64,000 nt of DNA from Alphaproteobacteria bacterium MarineAlpha12_Bin1 (GTDB lineage: Bacteria > Pseudomonadota > Alphaproteobacteria > UBA6615), in assembly GCA_002937505.1 (NCBI GenBank), contig PTJY01000003.1, positions 62,001-126,000 on the forward strand, read 5' to 3'. The translations under genes were made by a program, and so were the position numbers. The notes below the pieces were generated by a model. The model saw only the letters and a list, made by a program, of their open reading frames with translations, made no database searches and was not told where the DNA came from. Below are positions 1-7,615 of the stretch, one piece after another (the stretch's first letter is position 1; every line of letters begins with the position of its first letter).

Positions 1-305
1 ACGGTTCAGAGCCTGAATTTAGACCTGGAGTCAAATCAGGGCATATTCCAGGATCAAAAAACCTTCCCTTCGATGAAATTATCGACATAAACACTGGTTC
101 ATTTGTTGATAATCAGAGCTTACAAAATACTTTTGACGCAATTGGTGCAACTGAGGATAGGCCTTTAATAACAAGCTGTGGCTCGGGTATTACAGCTTGT
201 GTGCTCGCACTTGGGCTACATCTAATTGGACGCGACAATCATTCTATTTATGATGGGTCGTGGACTGAATGGGGTAGTAGCGATGATACTGCAATAGAGG
301 TGTAG
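1..305 (+). CDS. sseA: 3-mercaptopyruvate/thiosulfate sulfurtransferase, C-terminal part (cut by window edge)
   Basis: This open frame enters from the left edge (frame starting at base 3) and ends at TAG 303-305. About 100 residues are visible. They form the second rhodanese domain of a two-domain sulfurtransferase: a G-H-I-P-G-S-K-N-L-P segment, the active-site loop CGSGITA with the catalytic Cys, and the terminal YDGSWTEWG signature. CGSGxTA is the 3-mercaptopyruvate type loop rather than the basic thiosulfate type. The enzyme moves sulfur from mercaptopyruvate to thiols or cyanide. The next gene starts 3 bases after the stop, so the two are probably co-transcribed as a sulfur amino acid pair. 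It is too short for the ORF track. The N-terminal domain lies outside the window. Confidence 0.88.
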   Translation, partial: GSEPEFRPGVKSGHIPGSKNLPFDEIIDINTGSFVDNQSLQNTFDAIGATEDRPLITSCGSGITACVLALGLHLIGRDNHSIYDGSWTEWGSSDDTAIEV

Positions 306-308
306 AGA

Positions 309-1490
309 GTGACAAAAGAACACAAAACATATGATGAAACAAAACTCATTAGTGGAGGCCGTGACCCGGAATCAAACTTTGGAATTGTAAACCCTCCCGT
401 CTACCATGCCTCTACAGTACTATCACCAACTTTATCTGACTGGCGGAACCGTGATCCTATGAAAGACATAGTTTATGGGCGCATGGGAACCCCAACTCAG
501 AAATCACTTGAAAATGCTACTGCTTTATTAGAGGGGGGAGATAAAGCTTTTGCCACCTCATCAGGTTTAGGGGCCATCACGGTAGCACTAATGTCTTTCA
601 CTAAAGCGGGCGATCACGTTTTAATGACTGATAGCGCTTATAATCCAGCTAGATCTTTTTGTCTAAACGTCCTTGCCAAATATGGTGTTGAAACCACCTT
701 CTTCGACCCCACAATAGGCAAAAACATATCTAGTCTTATGAAAGAAAATACCAAAGTGGTCTATGCTGAAAGCCCCGGATCACTTAGCTTTGAAATGCAG
801 GACATACCTGCAATTTCGGAGATAGCCCATGAACATGATGCTGTATTGATGCATGACAACACATGGGGAACACCTTTGTTCTTTAAATCTTTTGATATGG
901 GAGTAGATGTATCTATTCACGCAGCCACTAAATATATAGTTGGACATTCTGATGCGATGTTAGGGATATTAGTAACCACAGATAAACACTACGAAAAAGT
1001 TTATCGTGGTTTCAGATCATCTGGTCAACACGCAGCGCCCGATGACTGCTATCTGGCTCTTAGAGGACTTCGCACTCTAGGAGTTCGCTTGAAACAGCAC
1101 CAAGAAAACGCATTGGTTGTCGCTCGCTGGCTAGAAAATAGAGAAGAGATCAGCCAAGTTCTTTATCCAGCCCTTGAAAGCCATCCGGGCCATGAATTAT
1201 GGAAGAGAGATTTCCTAGGCTCCACTGGTTTATTTTCTATTATTCTCAATAAACATTATGATGATACATCATTGGGGGCAATGCTAGATGAAATGGATTT
1301 ATTTGCCATGGGTGCCAGTTGGGGAGGTTATGAATCCTTGATCTTACCTGGCTCTCCTATAAGGTCAGCTACAAAATGGGATCCAGAAGGCACCTTATTA
1401 CGACTGCATATTGGTTTGGAACATGTCGAAAACCTAATATCTGATTTGGATGCTGGTTTAGCCAGACTCAAAGCAGCAAGTAAACCCTAA
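309..1490 (+). CDS. metC: Cystathionine beta-lyase (PLP-dependent Cys/Met metabolism family)
   Basis: At 393 aa this is a typical length for the Cys/Met metabolism PLP family. Visible are the YGRMGTPT segment near residue 57 that contacts the cofactor phosphate of the neighbouring subunit, the ATSSGLGAI stretch (82-90), the D-N-T-W-G-T-P region (183-189) and the Schiff-base lysine K208 in HAATKYIVGHSD. The WGGYESL stretch near the C-terminus is typical of MetC-type lyases. The enzyme would cleave cystathionine to homocysteine, pyruvate and ammonia. The start is GTG at 309, three bases after the sulfurtransferase stop, so translation may be coupled. A methionine gamma-lyase or another C-S lyase activity cannot be excluded from sequence alone. 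Confidence 0.85.
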   Translation: MTKEHKTYDETKLISGGRDPESNFGIVNPPVYHASTVLSPTLSDWRNRDPMKDIVYGRMGTPTQKSLENATALLEGGDKAFATSSGLGAITVALMSFTKAGDHVLMTDSAYNPARSFCLNVLAKYGVETTFFDPTIGKNISSLMKENTKVVYAESPGSLSFEMQDIPAISEIAHEHDAVLMHDNTWGTPLFFKSFDMGVDVSIHAATKYIVGHSDAMLGILVTTDKHYEKVYRGFRSSGQHAAPDDCYLALRGLRTLGVRLKQHQENALVVARWLENREEISQVLYPALESHPGHELWKRDFLGSTGLFSIILNKHYDDTSLGAMLDEMDLFAMGASWGGYESLILPGSPIRSATKWDPEGTLLRLHIGLEHVENLISDLDAGLARLKAASKP

Positions 1491-1508
1491 CAAGAGAGCT
1501 AGTAAAAT

Positions 1509-2672
1509 ATGTTTGAATATTTTCCAGACAATTATGCCTGGAGCCTCACTGCAGCCCCTCTCTTCGATGAAGTTGGAACTATAAGTGAGCCAGAAGAGGC
1601 ATTGAGAGAAGTTAGACATCTAGCTGGGGCCGATAAAGCAGTAGCTAATGAGGCTTGGCACGAATCATTTATAAAACTGGCCGAGAAACTTGAACGACTT
1701 GGCAGTATAGATTTAAATGAGGGACACCCTCTAACAGCTGCAAGAAAGCTTCATCGTTCTGGATTATATTTTCTTAGGGCTGAACGTTTTCTTCATCATG
1801 ATGACTCTCGAAAACTTAGAACCTATTTAAGAGGAATAAAAAATTTTCGAATGGCGCGGGAATTAGCAAAAGAACCCGTTGAATATATAGACGTACCATA
1901 TAAGGAGGGTGCCATACCCTGTATATTTGTAAAATCAAATGTAAGAGACCCTGCACCAACCATGATACACATACAAGGGTTTGACTCTGTGAAAGAATTC
2001 CAACACCCCTTAATTAGTAACGAGTACAACAAGCGTGGAATGCATATGCTGATTGCTGATCAGCCTGGAGCGGGAGGTGCTTTGCGCTTGCATGGGCTAG
2101 CTACTGATCATGAAACCGAGCATTGTGTTAAGGCTTTAGTAGACTATGCGGAGACACGAAAAGACGTTGATTCGGAAAAAATTGGGCTCTCCGGTAACAG
2201 CTTGGGCGGCTATTACGCTCCGCGAGCCGCAGCTTTCGAAAAACGCTTAAAGTGCTGTATAGCATGGGGAGCCTTATATGATTTTGGTCCAATATTTGAA
2301 AGTGCTACGAAAAAAGTTTTAACTGCTCCCTCGGTCCCAGATGTAGTAACCCATGGTATGTGGGTCACTGGCCAAAAGACAGCTGAAGATGCTCTAAAGG
2401 TGGCAAAAAGAATGACTCTTAAAGGCATAGTTCAAAAAATTACTTGCCCTATTCTCATAGCTCATGGAGAGAATGACAGACAAGTGCCAGTATCCGATGC
2501 AGAGAGAACATATGAAGAAGCTATAAACAGCTCCCAACGCAAATTAAAAATTTTCACTCTTGAAGAAGGCGGTGCTGAACATTGTCAAGTAGATAACCGT
2601 CAACTAATCGGTGACGTAATGTCTGATTGGGCTGCTGAAATATTTGGTCTTGATCCGGCTGGAATAAATTAG
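1509..2672 (+). CDS. Alpha/beta hydrolase, FrsA / 2,6-dihydropseudooxynicotine hydrolase-like
   Basis: This 387-aa cytosolic protein has a helical N-terminal cap of about 120 residues, then an alpha/beta hydrolase core. The nucleophile elbow is GLSGNSLGGYY with S231. The acid is probably the Asp in HGENDRQVP, and the histidine is in the C-terminal GGAEHCQVD. This cap-plus-core build is that of the DUF1100/FrsA and dihydropseudooxynicotine hydrolase group, some of which cleave C-C bonds. It lies 18 bases after metC and before a flavin monooxygenase and a thiolase-like/DUF35 pair, which suggests a role in breaking down an organic substrate. The substrate is not readable from the sequence. Confidence 0.75.
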   Translation: MFEYFPDNYAWSLTAAPLFDEVGTISEPEEALREVRHLAGADKAVANEAWHESFIKLAEKLERLGSIDLNEGHPLTAARKLHRSGLYFLRAERFLHHDDSRKLRTYLRGIKNFRMARELAKEPVEYIDVPYKEGAIPCIFVKSNVRDPAPTMIHIQGFDSVKEFQHPLISNEYNKRGMHMLIADQPGAGGALRLHGLATDHETEHCVKALVDYAETRKDVDSEKIGLSGNSLGGYYAPRAAAFEKRLKCCIAWGALYDFGPIFESATKKVLTAPSVPDVVTHGMWVTGQKTAEDALKVAKRMTLKGIVQKITCPILIAHGENDRQVPVSDAERTYEEAINSSQRKLKIFTLEEGGAEHCQVDNRQLIGDVMSDWAAEIFGLDPAGIN

Positions 2673-2785
2673 GTTATGAAAAAACCTATAGGCCTTTTAA
2701 ATAATAAGTATAATTAATTTTTATTTCTTAATTGCCAATAAGTTCCTTTAGTATCTAGTATATTATAAATTGGGAGAAATTAGTT

Positions 2786-4018
2786 ATGGCACTACCTAAA
2801 GTCATTATACAACTTTATCCAATGTTCCCGTCTGATGGTGAAGAAGGTCGCAAAGCAAACCGAGGTATGGGAAATAACCCTGATACTTACCAGTGGATTG
2901 TTCACGAATGGACAGAAATAGTTAAAGCGTGCGAAGAATTGGGTGTTTGGGGTATGTCCACAATAGAACATCATTTGCATTCTGAAGGATATGAGATTGG
3001 CCCTAATCCAGGCATCTTAAATGCTCACTGGGCATCTCAAACGAGCAAAATTCATGTTGGAGCTCTGGGTTATGTCATGGCAACACGTGACCCGATGAGA
3101 GTTGCTGAAGAAACTGCAATAATTGACCACTTGTCAAAAGGTCGCTTCTTCTGTGGTGTTGCAAGAGGTTATCAGAAGAGATGGACAAACATTATTGGTC
3201 AATTTAGTGACACCCCAGCCACTACTATTCACGGCACTGAAGATGACAAAAAAAACCGAGAAATTTTTGAGGAACGTGTGGAAATGCTTCTCAAATGTTG
3301 GCAACAAGAATCTGTTAGACTTGAGGGAAAACACTATGAGGCCCCCTACCCTCTAGAAACTGGAGTAGAAGGCTACCCGGCATGGAAGATTGCTCGTGAG
3401 GCTGGTGTTGAAGGCGAAATAGATGATAAGGGCGCCGTCCAACGAATTAGTGTAGTGCCAAAACCATTTACAAAACCTCATCCACCGGTTTTTGTCGCTG
3501 TAAATAAAAGCCCTGAAGCCATTCGTTTTTGCGCAAAGAATAATTTAAATCCCACATATTTTATGACAACAGAAGGAATGACTGAGTTCATTGATCTATA
3601 TGTTGATGAATCAAAAAAATATGGACGTAATCTTATTCGTGGCCAGCAACAAAACATGGTCAGGTGGCCTCATATTACTAAAACGGCCGAAGACTACGAC
3701 CGTAAGCTTCTCGAATATGATTTGGATATATATAAAAACTTTTACGGCCCTTTCTTTCCTTATTGGCCACAAGGCGGAAAATCGGATAGCGAACATATAC
3801 AAGATATAAAAAATTCTGGCTTTTTCGTGGGAGGAACGGTAGAGGAATCCATAAAACAATGGCGTAGAACCTACGAACAAGTGCCGGCAGAGTACATCAC
3901 TCTGATCTTTCATTGGGCACAACAACCCAAAGACGACCTACTGGAGGAAATAGAGTTGTTTATGACTAAAGTACTACCTGAACTTGAAATTCCTGATTTT
4001 GCTGTAGCAGCAGAATAA
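2786..4018 (+). CDS. Luciferase-like (LLM class) flavin-dependent monooxygenase
   Basis: This 410-aa TIM-barrel protein belongs to the bacterial luciferase-like family. Support comes from the N-terminal beta strand VIIQLYPMFP, the W-x-E-I-V-K-A-C-E-E-L-G helix, the EHH motif (residues 60-63), the barrel strand IHVGALGYVMATRDPMRVAEE, and GRFFCGVARGY, the usual phosphate-binding neighbourhood. Such enzymes use reduced FMN (or F420) and oxygen to oxidise organic substrates; nothing here suggests light emission. The ATG follows a GGGAG ribosome site at about ten bases. The 113-base gap upstream may carry the promoter for the set that continues into the thiolase-like, DUF35 and CoA-transferase genes. 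The substrate is unknown. Confidence 0.8.
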   Translation: MALPKVIIQLYPMFPSDGEEGRKANRGMGNNPDTYQWIVHEWTEIVKACEELGVWGMSTIEHHLHSEGYEIGPNPGILNAHWASQTSKIHVGALGYVMATRDPMRVAEETAIIDHLSKGRFFCGVARGYQKRWTNIIGQFSDTPATTIHGTEDDKKNREIFEERVEMLLKCWQQESVRLEGKHYEAPYPLETGVEGYPAWKIAREAGVEGEIDDKGAVQRISVVPKPFTKPHPPVFVAVNKSPEAIRFCAKNNLNPTYFMTTEGMTEFIDLYVDESKKYGRNLIRGQQQNMVRWPHITKTAEDYDRKLLEYDLDIYKNFYGPFFPYWPQGGKSDSEHIQDIKNSGFFVGGTVEESIKQWRRTYEQVPAEYITLIFHWAQQPKDDLLEEIELFMTKVLPELEIPDFAVAAE

Positions 4019-4040
4019 AATTTAAAGTAAGCCTATCTAA

Positions 4041-5186
4041 GTGACTTTAAAAAAATCATGTGCAATTGCAGGTGTAGCTGAATCCCGTCTTGGAGTTGTT
4101 CCAGATTCTACTGTTTTGACTCTACAAGCGGAGGCAATGGTTAAAGCACTTGCCGAAGCTGGTCTCGAAAAAAAAGACGTAGACGCAGTCTTCAGCAGCG
4201 GCAATTGGGGGCGCCTACCGCAATTACAGATATCAGAATATCTTGGGATACAACCAAGTTATTCTGATAGCACCTCCGTAGGAGGAGCGTCTTTTGAATT
4301 TCATTTAGGCCACGCAGCTGCGGCTATTCAGGCAGGGCTTTGTAAAGTTGCGGTAATCCTCTATGGAAGCACCCAGAGGTCACGTCAAGAACGAAGAATT
4401 TTTGAGGCACACACAGACCTGGGTTATCAATATGAAACCCCATACGGGCTTCCTATACCAGTAGGAGCTTATGCACTCGCTGCATCAAGACACATGGCCC
4501 TATATGGCACTAAGGCAGAACATTTAGCTGAATTAGCTGTTTCAACTAGAGACTGGGCTAGATTAAACCCTATAGCTTATAGACGTGAACCTCTAACAAT
4601 TGAGGACGTTTTAAATTCTGACATGATTGCCTCTCCTCTACACAGATTAGATTGCTGTTTGGTTACTGATGGTGGAGGCTGTGTAGTAGTTGTAAGTCCA
4701 GACATAGCACAATCAATTCCTAAAGAGCCAATTTGGTTACTAGGGCAAGGGGAATCTCATTCGCATGCGCAAATATCTGAGATGCCGGAACTAACAATAA
4801 CACCCGCCAAAGAATCTGGAGAAAGGGCGTTCAAAATGGCCGGTGTCAAACATGGTGATCTCGATGTGGTAGAAATTTATGATTCTTTCACAATCACGGT
4901 GCTTCTAACTCTTGAATCTCTAGGTTTTTGTAAACCAGGAACAAGTGGCGAATTTGTCAGCAATGGAAGAACAGGACCTGGTGGAGAGTTTCCATTAAAT
5001 ACAAATGGAGGAGGACTATCTTATTGTCACCCTGGTCAATACGGCATCTTTTTACTTATAGAATCTGTCCGCCAACTAAGAAACGAATGTGGAGAACGAC
5101 AAGTACCGAATGCAACTCTTGCTATGGCAAGCGGCACTGGCGGTGTTCTATCCTCTAGTAGCACGTGTATTCTAGGTCTTGATTGA
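4041..5186 (+). CDS. Thiolase-like protein (Ltp2/SCP-x type), nucleophilic Cys absent
   Basis: This 381-aa protein has a thiolase fold with a GTG start. Recognisable parts are LEKKDVDAVFSSG near residues 42-54, the VEIYDSFTITVL segment around 280, and NTNGGGLSYCHPGQYGI near the C-terminus. In the stretch where thiolases carry the acyl-accepting Cys (C-S-S-G-L), this protein reads VGGASFEFH (residues 80-88), so by my alignment the first catalytic Cys is missing. The next gene encodes a DUF35 protein. Thiolase-like proteins lacking that Cys and paired with DUF35, such as Ltp2 with ChsH2, act as retro-aldolases on acyl-CoAs. An aldolase role is therefore plausible but is inference. Confidence 0.72.
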   Translation: MTLKKSCAIAGVAESRLGVVPDSTVLTLQAEAMVKALAEAGLEKKDVDAVFSSGNWGRLPQLQISEYLGIQPSYSDSTSVGGASFEFHLGHAAAAIQAGLCKVAVILYGSTQRSRQERRIFEAHTDLGYQYETPYGLPIPVGAYALAASRHMALYGTKAEHLAELAVSTRDWARLNPIAYRREPLTIEDVLNSDMIASPLHRLDCCLVTDGGGCVVVVSPDIAQSIPKEPIWLLGQGESHSHAQISEMPELTITPAKESGERAFKMAGVKHGDLDVVEIYDSFTITVLLTLESLGFCKPGTSGEFVSNGRTGPGGEFPLNTNGGGLSYCHPGQYGIFLLIESVRQLRNECGERQVPNATLAMASGTGGVLSSSSTCILGLD

Positions 5187-5203
5187 AACAAGAAAGATTA
5201 TAA

Positions 5204-5596
5204 ATGTCTGACGAACTACCAGATCCAGATTCTAGCCACTATTGGGAGGGCATCTCAAATAGTGAATTGAGATATCAACTCTGTAATAGTTGTAAAAAGT
5301 CCATTTTTTATCCTCGCTCTATATGTCCTACGTGTGGCGGTAATGATATCAGCTGGCAAGTTTCTTCTGGACTAGGTGAAATTTATGCCTGTTCGACGAT
5401 CTATAGGGCTCCCCCAAAATATAAGGATAAAGTTCCCTATATTGTAGCTTTAATTGACTTAAATGAAGGTTTTAGAATGATGAGCGAGATAATAGATTTT
5501 GAAGGGCAAGTTGTTTCTGTTGGCAAACGAGTCCAAGTAACATTTAGAGATGATATTGATGGAAAGCCTACGCCGTATTTTACTACTATAGATTGA
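5204..5596 (+). CDS. DUF35 zinc-ribbon/OB-fold protein, partner of the thiolase-like gene
   Basis: This 130-aa protein has a rubredoxin-like zinc ribbon formed by C27-x2-C30 and C41-x2-C44, followed by an OB-fold domain with the family features GxGEIYACSTIYRAPP and PYIVALIDLNEGFRMM. DUF35 proteins bind thiolase-like partners and help bind or channel acyl-CoA. It starts 17 bases after the thiolase-like gene and ends seven bases before the CoA-transferase, so it sits in one operon. The pairing supports a complex with the gene at 4041-5186. Confidence 0.85.
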   Translation: MSDELPDPDSSHYWEGISNSELRYQLCNSCKKSIFYPRSICPTCGGNDISWQVSSGLGEIYACSTIYRAPPKYKDKVPYIVALIDLNEGFRMMSEIIDFEGQVVSVGKRVQVTFRDDIDGKPTPYFTTID

Positions 5597-5603
5597 ACAT
5601 TTT

Positions 5604-6299
5604 ATGAAAAACAAACGAGCCCAATCCCTGGAAGATGCCGTTAAAATTGTAAAAGACGGAGCCACAGTATTGATAGGTGGTTTTGGTCCTCCTGGAGTTC
5701 CTGAAATCTTAATTGATGGAATCTGTGATAACAAAATTAAAAATCTAACAATTGTTACCAATAACGCAGGAACTGATCGATCTGGTGTTGCACGGCTAAT
5801 GGACGAGGGATGCGTTAGCAAATTAATATGCACTTTTCCTTGGGCAAAAGAATCATTTGTTTTCAAAGAATTATATGATGCTGGTAAATTGCAACTTGAG
5901 ATTGTTCCTCAAGGAACATTGGCTGAAAGAATGAGAACAGCTGGAGCCGGCTTGGGAGGGTTCTTAACACCAACAGCAGTAGGAACAGATCTAGCTGAAG
6001 GCAAACAGATCCACAAAGTAAACGGAACGGATTATATATTAGAGCTCCCCCTTAGGGGAGATGTAGCACTAATAAAAGCCTTGAAAGCAGATAAAAGAGG
6101 TAATTTAATATATAATAAATCAGCAAGAAATTTTAATCCAATTATGGCTATGGCTGCCGATCAAACGATAGTTGAGGTCTCGGAAGAAGTAGAGATAGAC
6201 GAGCTAGATCCTGAAGTTATAATTACTCCCTCCGTGTTTGTAGACTCGTATTTTGTAACAGGCCACTATGAGGTTGGCAAAGGAAGTAAACAAACTTAA
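5604..6299 (+). CDS. CoA-transferase subunit A (SCOT-like, family I)
   Basis: This 231-aa alpha subunit of a heteromeric family I CoA-transferase has the GGFGPPGVPEILID motif at residues 25-38 and the conserved NNAGTDRSGVARL region. Enzymes of this type transfer CoA from succinyl-CoA or a similar donor to a 3-oxoacid or other carboxylic acid. The partner subunit follows 11 bases later. With the upstream monooxygenase, thiolase-like/DUF35 pair and hydrolase, it probably activates an acid intermediate of the same pathway. The exact substrate (acetoacetate, 3-oxoadipate or another acid) cannot be decided, so no symbol is given. Confidence 0.88.
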   Translation: MKNKRAQSLEDAVKIVKDGATVLIGGFGPPGVPEILIDGICDNKIKNLTIVTNNAGTDRSGVARLMDEGCVSKLICTFPWAKESFVFKELYDAGKLQLEIVPQGTLAERMRTAGAGLGGFLTPTAVGTDLAEGKQIHKVNGTDYILELPLRGDVALIKALKADKRGNLIYNKSARNFNPIMAMAADQTIVEVSEEVEIDELDPEVIITPSVFVDSYFVTGHYEVGKGSKQT

Positions 6300-6310
6300 T
6301 AGCAGAAAAT

Positions 6311-6988
6311 GTGATGACAGATAGAAAATACCTATTGACCCGTGAACAAATAGCAGCATGCGTAGCCAAGGACTTAGAGGATGGTTGGCTAGTAAATTTA
6401 GGCATTGGCATGCCAACACTCATACCATCTTATATTCCGTCAGATTACGATATAATGTTTCATAGTGAAAATGGTGTTGTAGGAATGGGCCCACCTCCTC
6501 TACCAGGTGAAGAAGAGTTGGACCTAATCAGCGCAGGTAAAGGGCTAGTAACTCTAATTCCGGGCGGAGCTTATGTTAATCATATTGATTCTTTTGCTAT
6601 TGCACGCGGGGGAAGACTAGACTGCGCAGTATTAGGTGCGTTTCAAGTAGCAGCTAATGGTGACCTTTGTAATTGGCGACTTCCCCAACAAAAATCGGGT
6701 AGCGTGGGCGGTGCAATGGACATAGCGGCTGGCGCTAAAAGAGTATATGTGATGATGACGCACACCACTCGTGAGGGAGACTCAAAAATTATATCGGAAC
6801 GAACTTATCCACTAACAGCTGGTGGTGTCGTGTCCAAAGTTTATACTGATATGGCCATAATATCTGTTGAAGCCAACGAACTAATTTTGGAGGCTGTGGC
6901 CCCTGGAATCACACCAGAAGATGTGCAATCAGCTACCGGCGCTCACTTAAACATAGAAAATTCCCAAGAAATAAAACTAAATCTATAA
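6311..6988 (+). CDS. CoA-transferase subunit B (SCOT-like, family I)
   Basis: The 225-aa beta subunit carries the catalytic glutamate E53 in the family signature SENGVVGMG (52-60), which forms the glutamyl-CoA thioester, and the later GGAMDIAAGAKRVYVMM segment. Its length is normal. The start is GTG at 6311 or, just as well, ATG at 6314. It forms a heteromer with the product of the gene ending at 6299 and closes the plus-strand cluster; the cupin gene converges from the other side 46 bases later. I saw no convincing terminator between them. Confidence 0.88.
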   Translation: MMTDRKYLLTREQIAACVAKDLEDGWLVNLGIGMPTLIPSYIPSDYDIMFHSENGVVGMGPPPLPGEEELDLISAGKGLVTLIPGGAYVNHIDSFAIARGGRLDCAVLGAFQVAANGDLCNWRLPQQKSGSVGGAMDIAAGAKRVYVMMTHTTREGDSKIISERTYPLTAGGVVSKVYTDMAIISVEANELILEAVAPGITPEDVQSATGAHLNIENSQEIKLNL

Positions 6989-7034
6989 AATTCATTTTAT
7001 GAGTTTGACCAGCAACCAAATAGTATTACAGAAA

Positions 7035-7439
7035 TTATCTTGTTGGGTTTTCACCAAAATATTCAATATCAGAAGTGCTCGCCCGCCATTCAGGATTAGT
7101 AGGCCAGTCTAAACAGCGAGACGCTGTATCCCCTCCATACCTAACACGAAAAAGAAGAGTGCGCGTCGGACCATTAGTATACTCATGAACCTCTCCAGGA
7201 GGGTGTACGACGAATGCGCCTGGTTTTACTTCCGTTTCACCATCTGCGGTCAACATTGTACCGCCACCTTCGAAGCAAAAATAAATCTCTGTAGCTTCTG
7301 GGTGACAATGATTTGGGCTTACTTGGCCTGGTTCCCAACAAGCTACAGTGAAATCACCATCACCGTCTGTTCCTAGTATTTTTTCAACATGTCGCTTAGG
7401 GTCAAACTCTTGTTCTGCTGCCAAATCAAATACATACAT
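7035..7439 (-). CDS. Single-domain metal-binding cupin
   Basis: This 134-aa protein contains one complete cupin barrel. Motif 1 gives H44, H46 and E51 (NHCHPEATEIYF) and motif 2 gives H85 (PPGEVHEYTN), the usual metal-binding set. Proteins like this are dioxygenases, isomerases or ligand sensors; nothing fixes the reaction. It is convergent with the CoA-transferase operon and is followed upstream, on its own strand, by about 175 bases of AT-rich DNA with no gene before the RND pump. It may stand alone as a transcription unit. Confidence 0.75.
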   Translation of the reverse strand: MYVFDLAAEQEFDPKRHVEKILGTDGDGDFTVACWEPGQVSPNHCHPEATEIYFCFEGGGTMLTADGETEVKPGAFVVHPPGEVHEYTNGPTRTLLFRVRYGGDTASRCLDWPTNPEWRASTSDIEYFGENPTR

Positions 7440-7615
7440 TTTGTTGTCTCCTAATTAATTCGAAAAAATAAATTCCTAAATAAGGCTCACATTAATATAA
7501 AGACTTAAATTACAACCTTATTTCAATTTTCACTCTAAAGTTAATATTACTGGCAACTTATGTGAAGTGTAAATTTTCTTAAAGTCATAAAAAATCGTAA
7601 AACAACAAGAAGGTT

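Noticed and set aside
2786-4018. Bioluminescence (luciferase) gene
   Set aside because: Only the LLM monooxygenase family is shown; no luxAB pair or aldehyde-supplying lux genes.
4041-5186. Ordinary thiolase annotation
   Set aside because: The nucleophilic Cys is absent by alignment, so a standard thiolase reaction should not be assumed.
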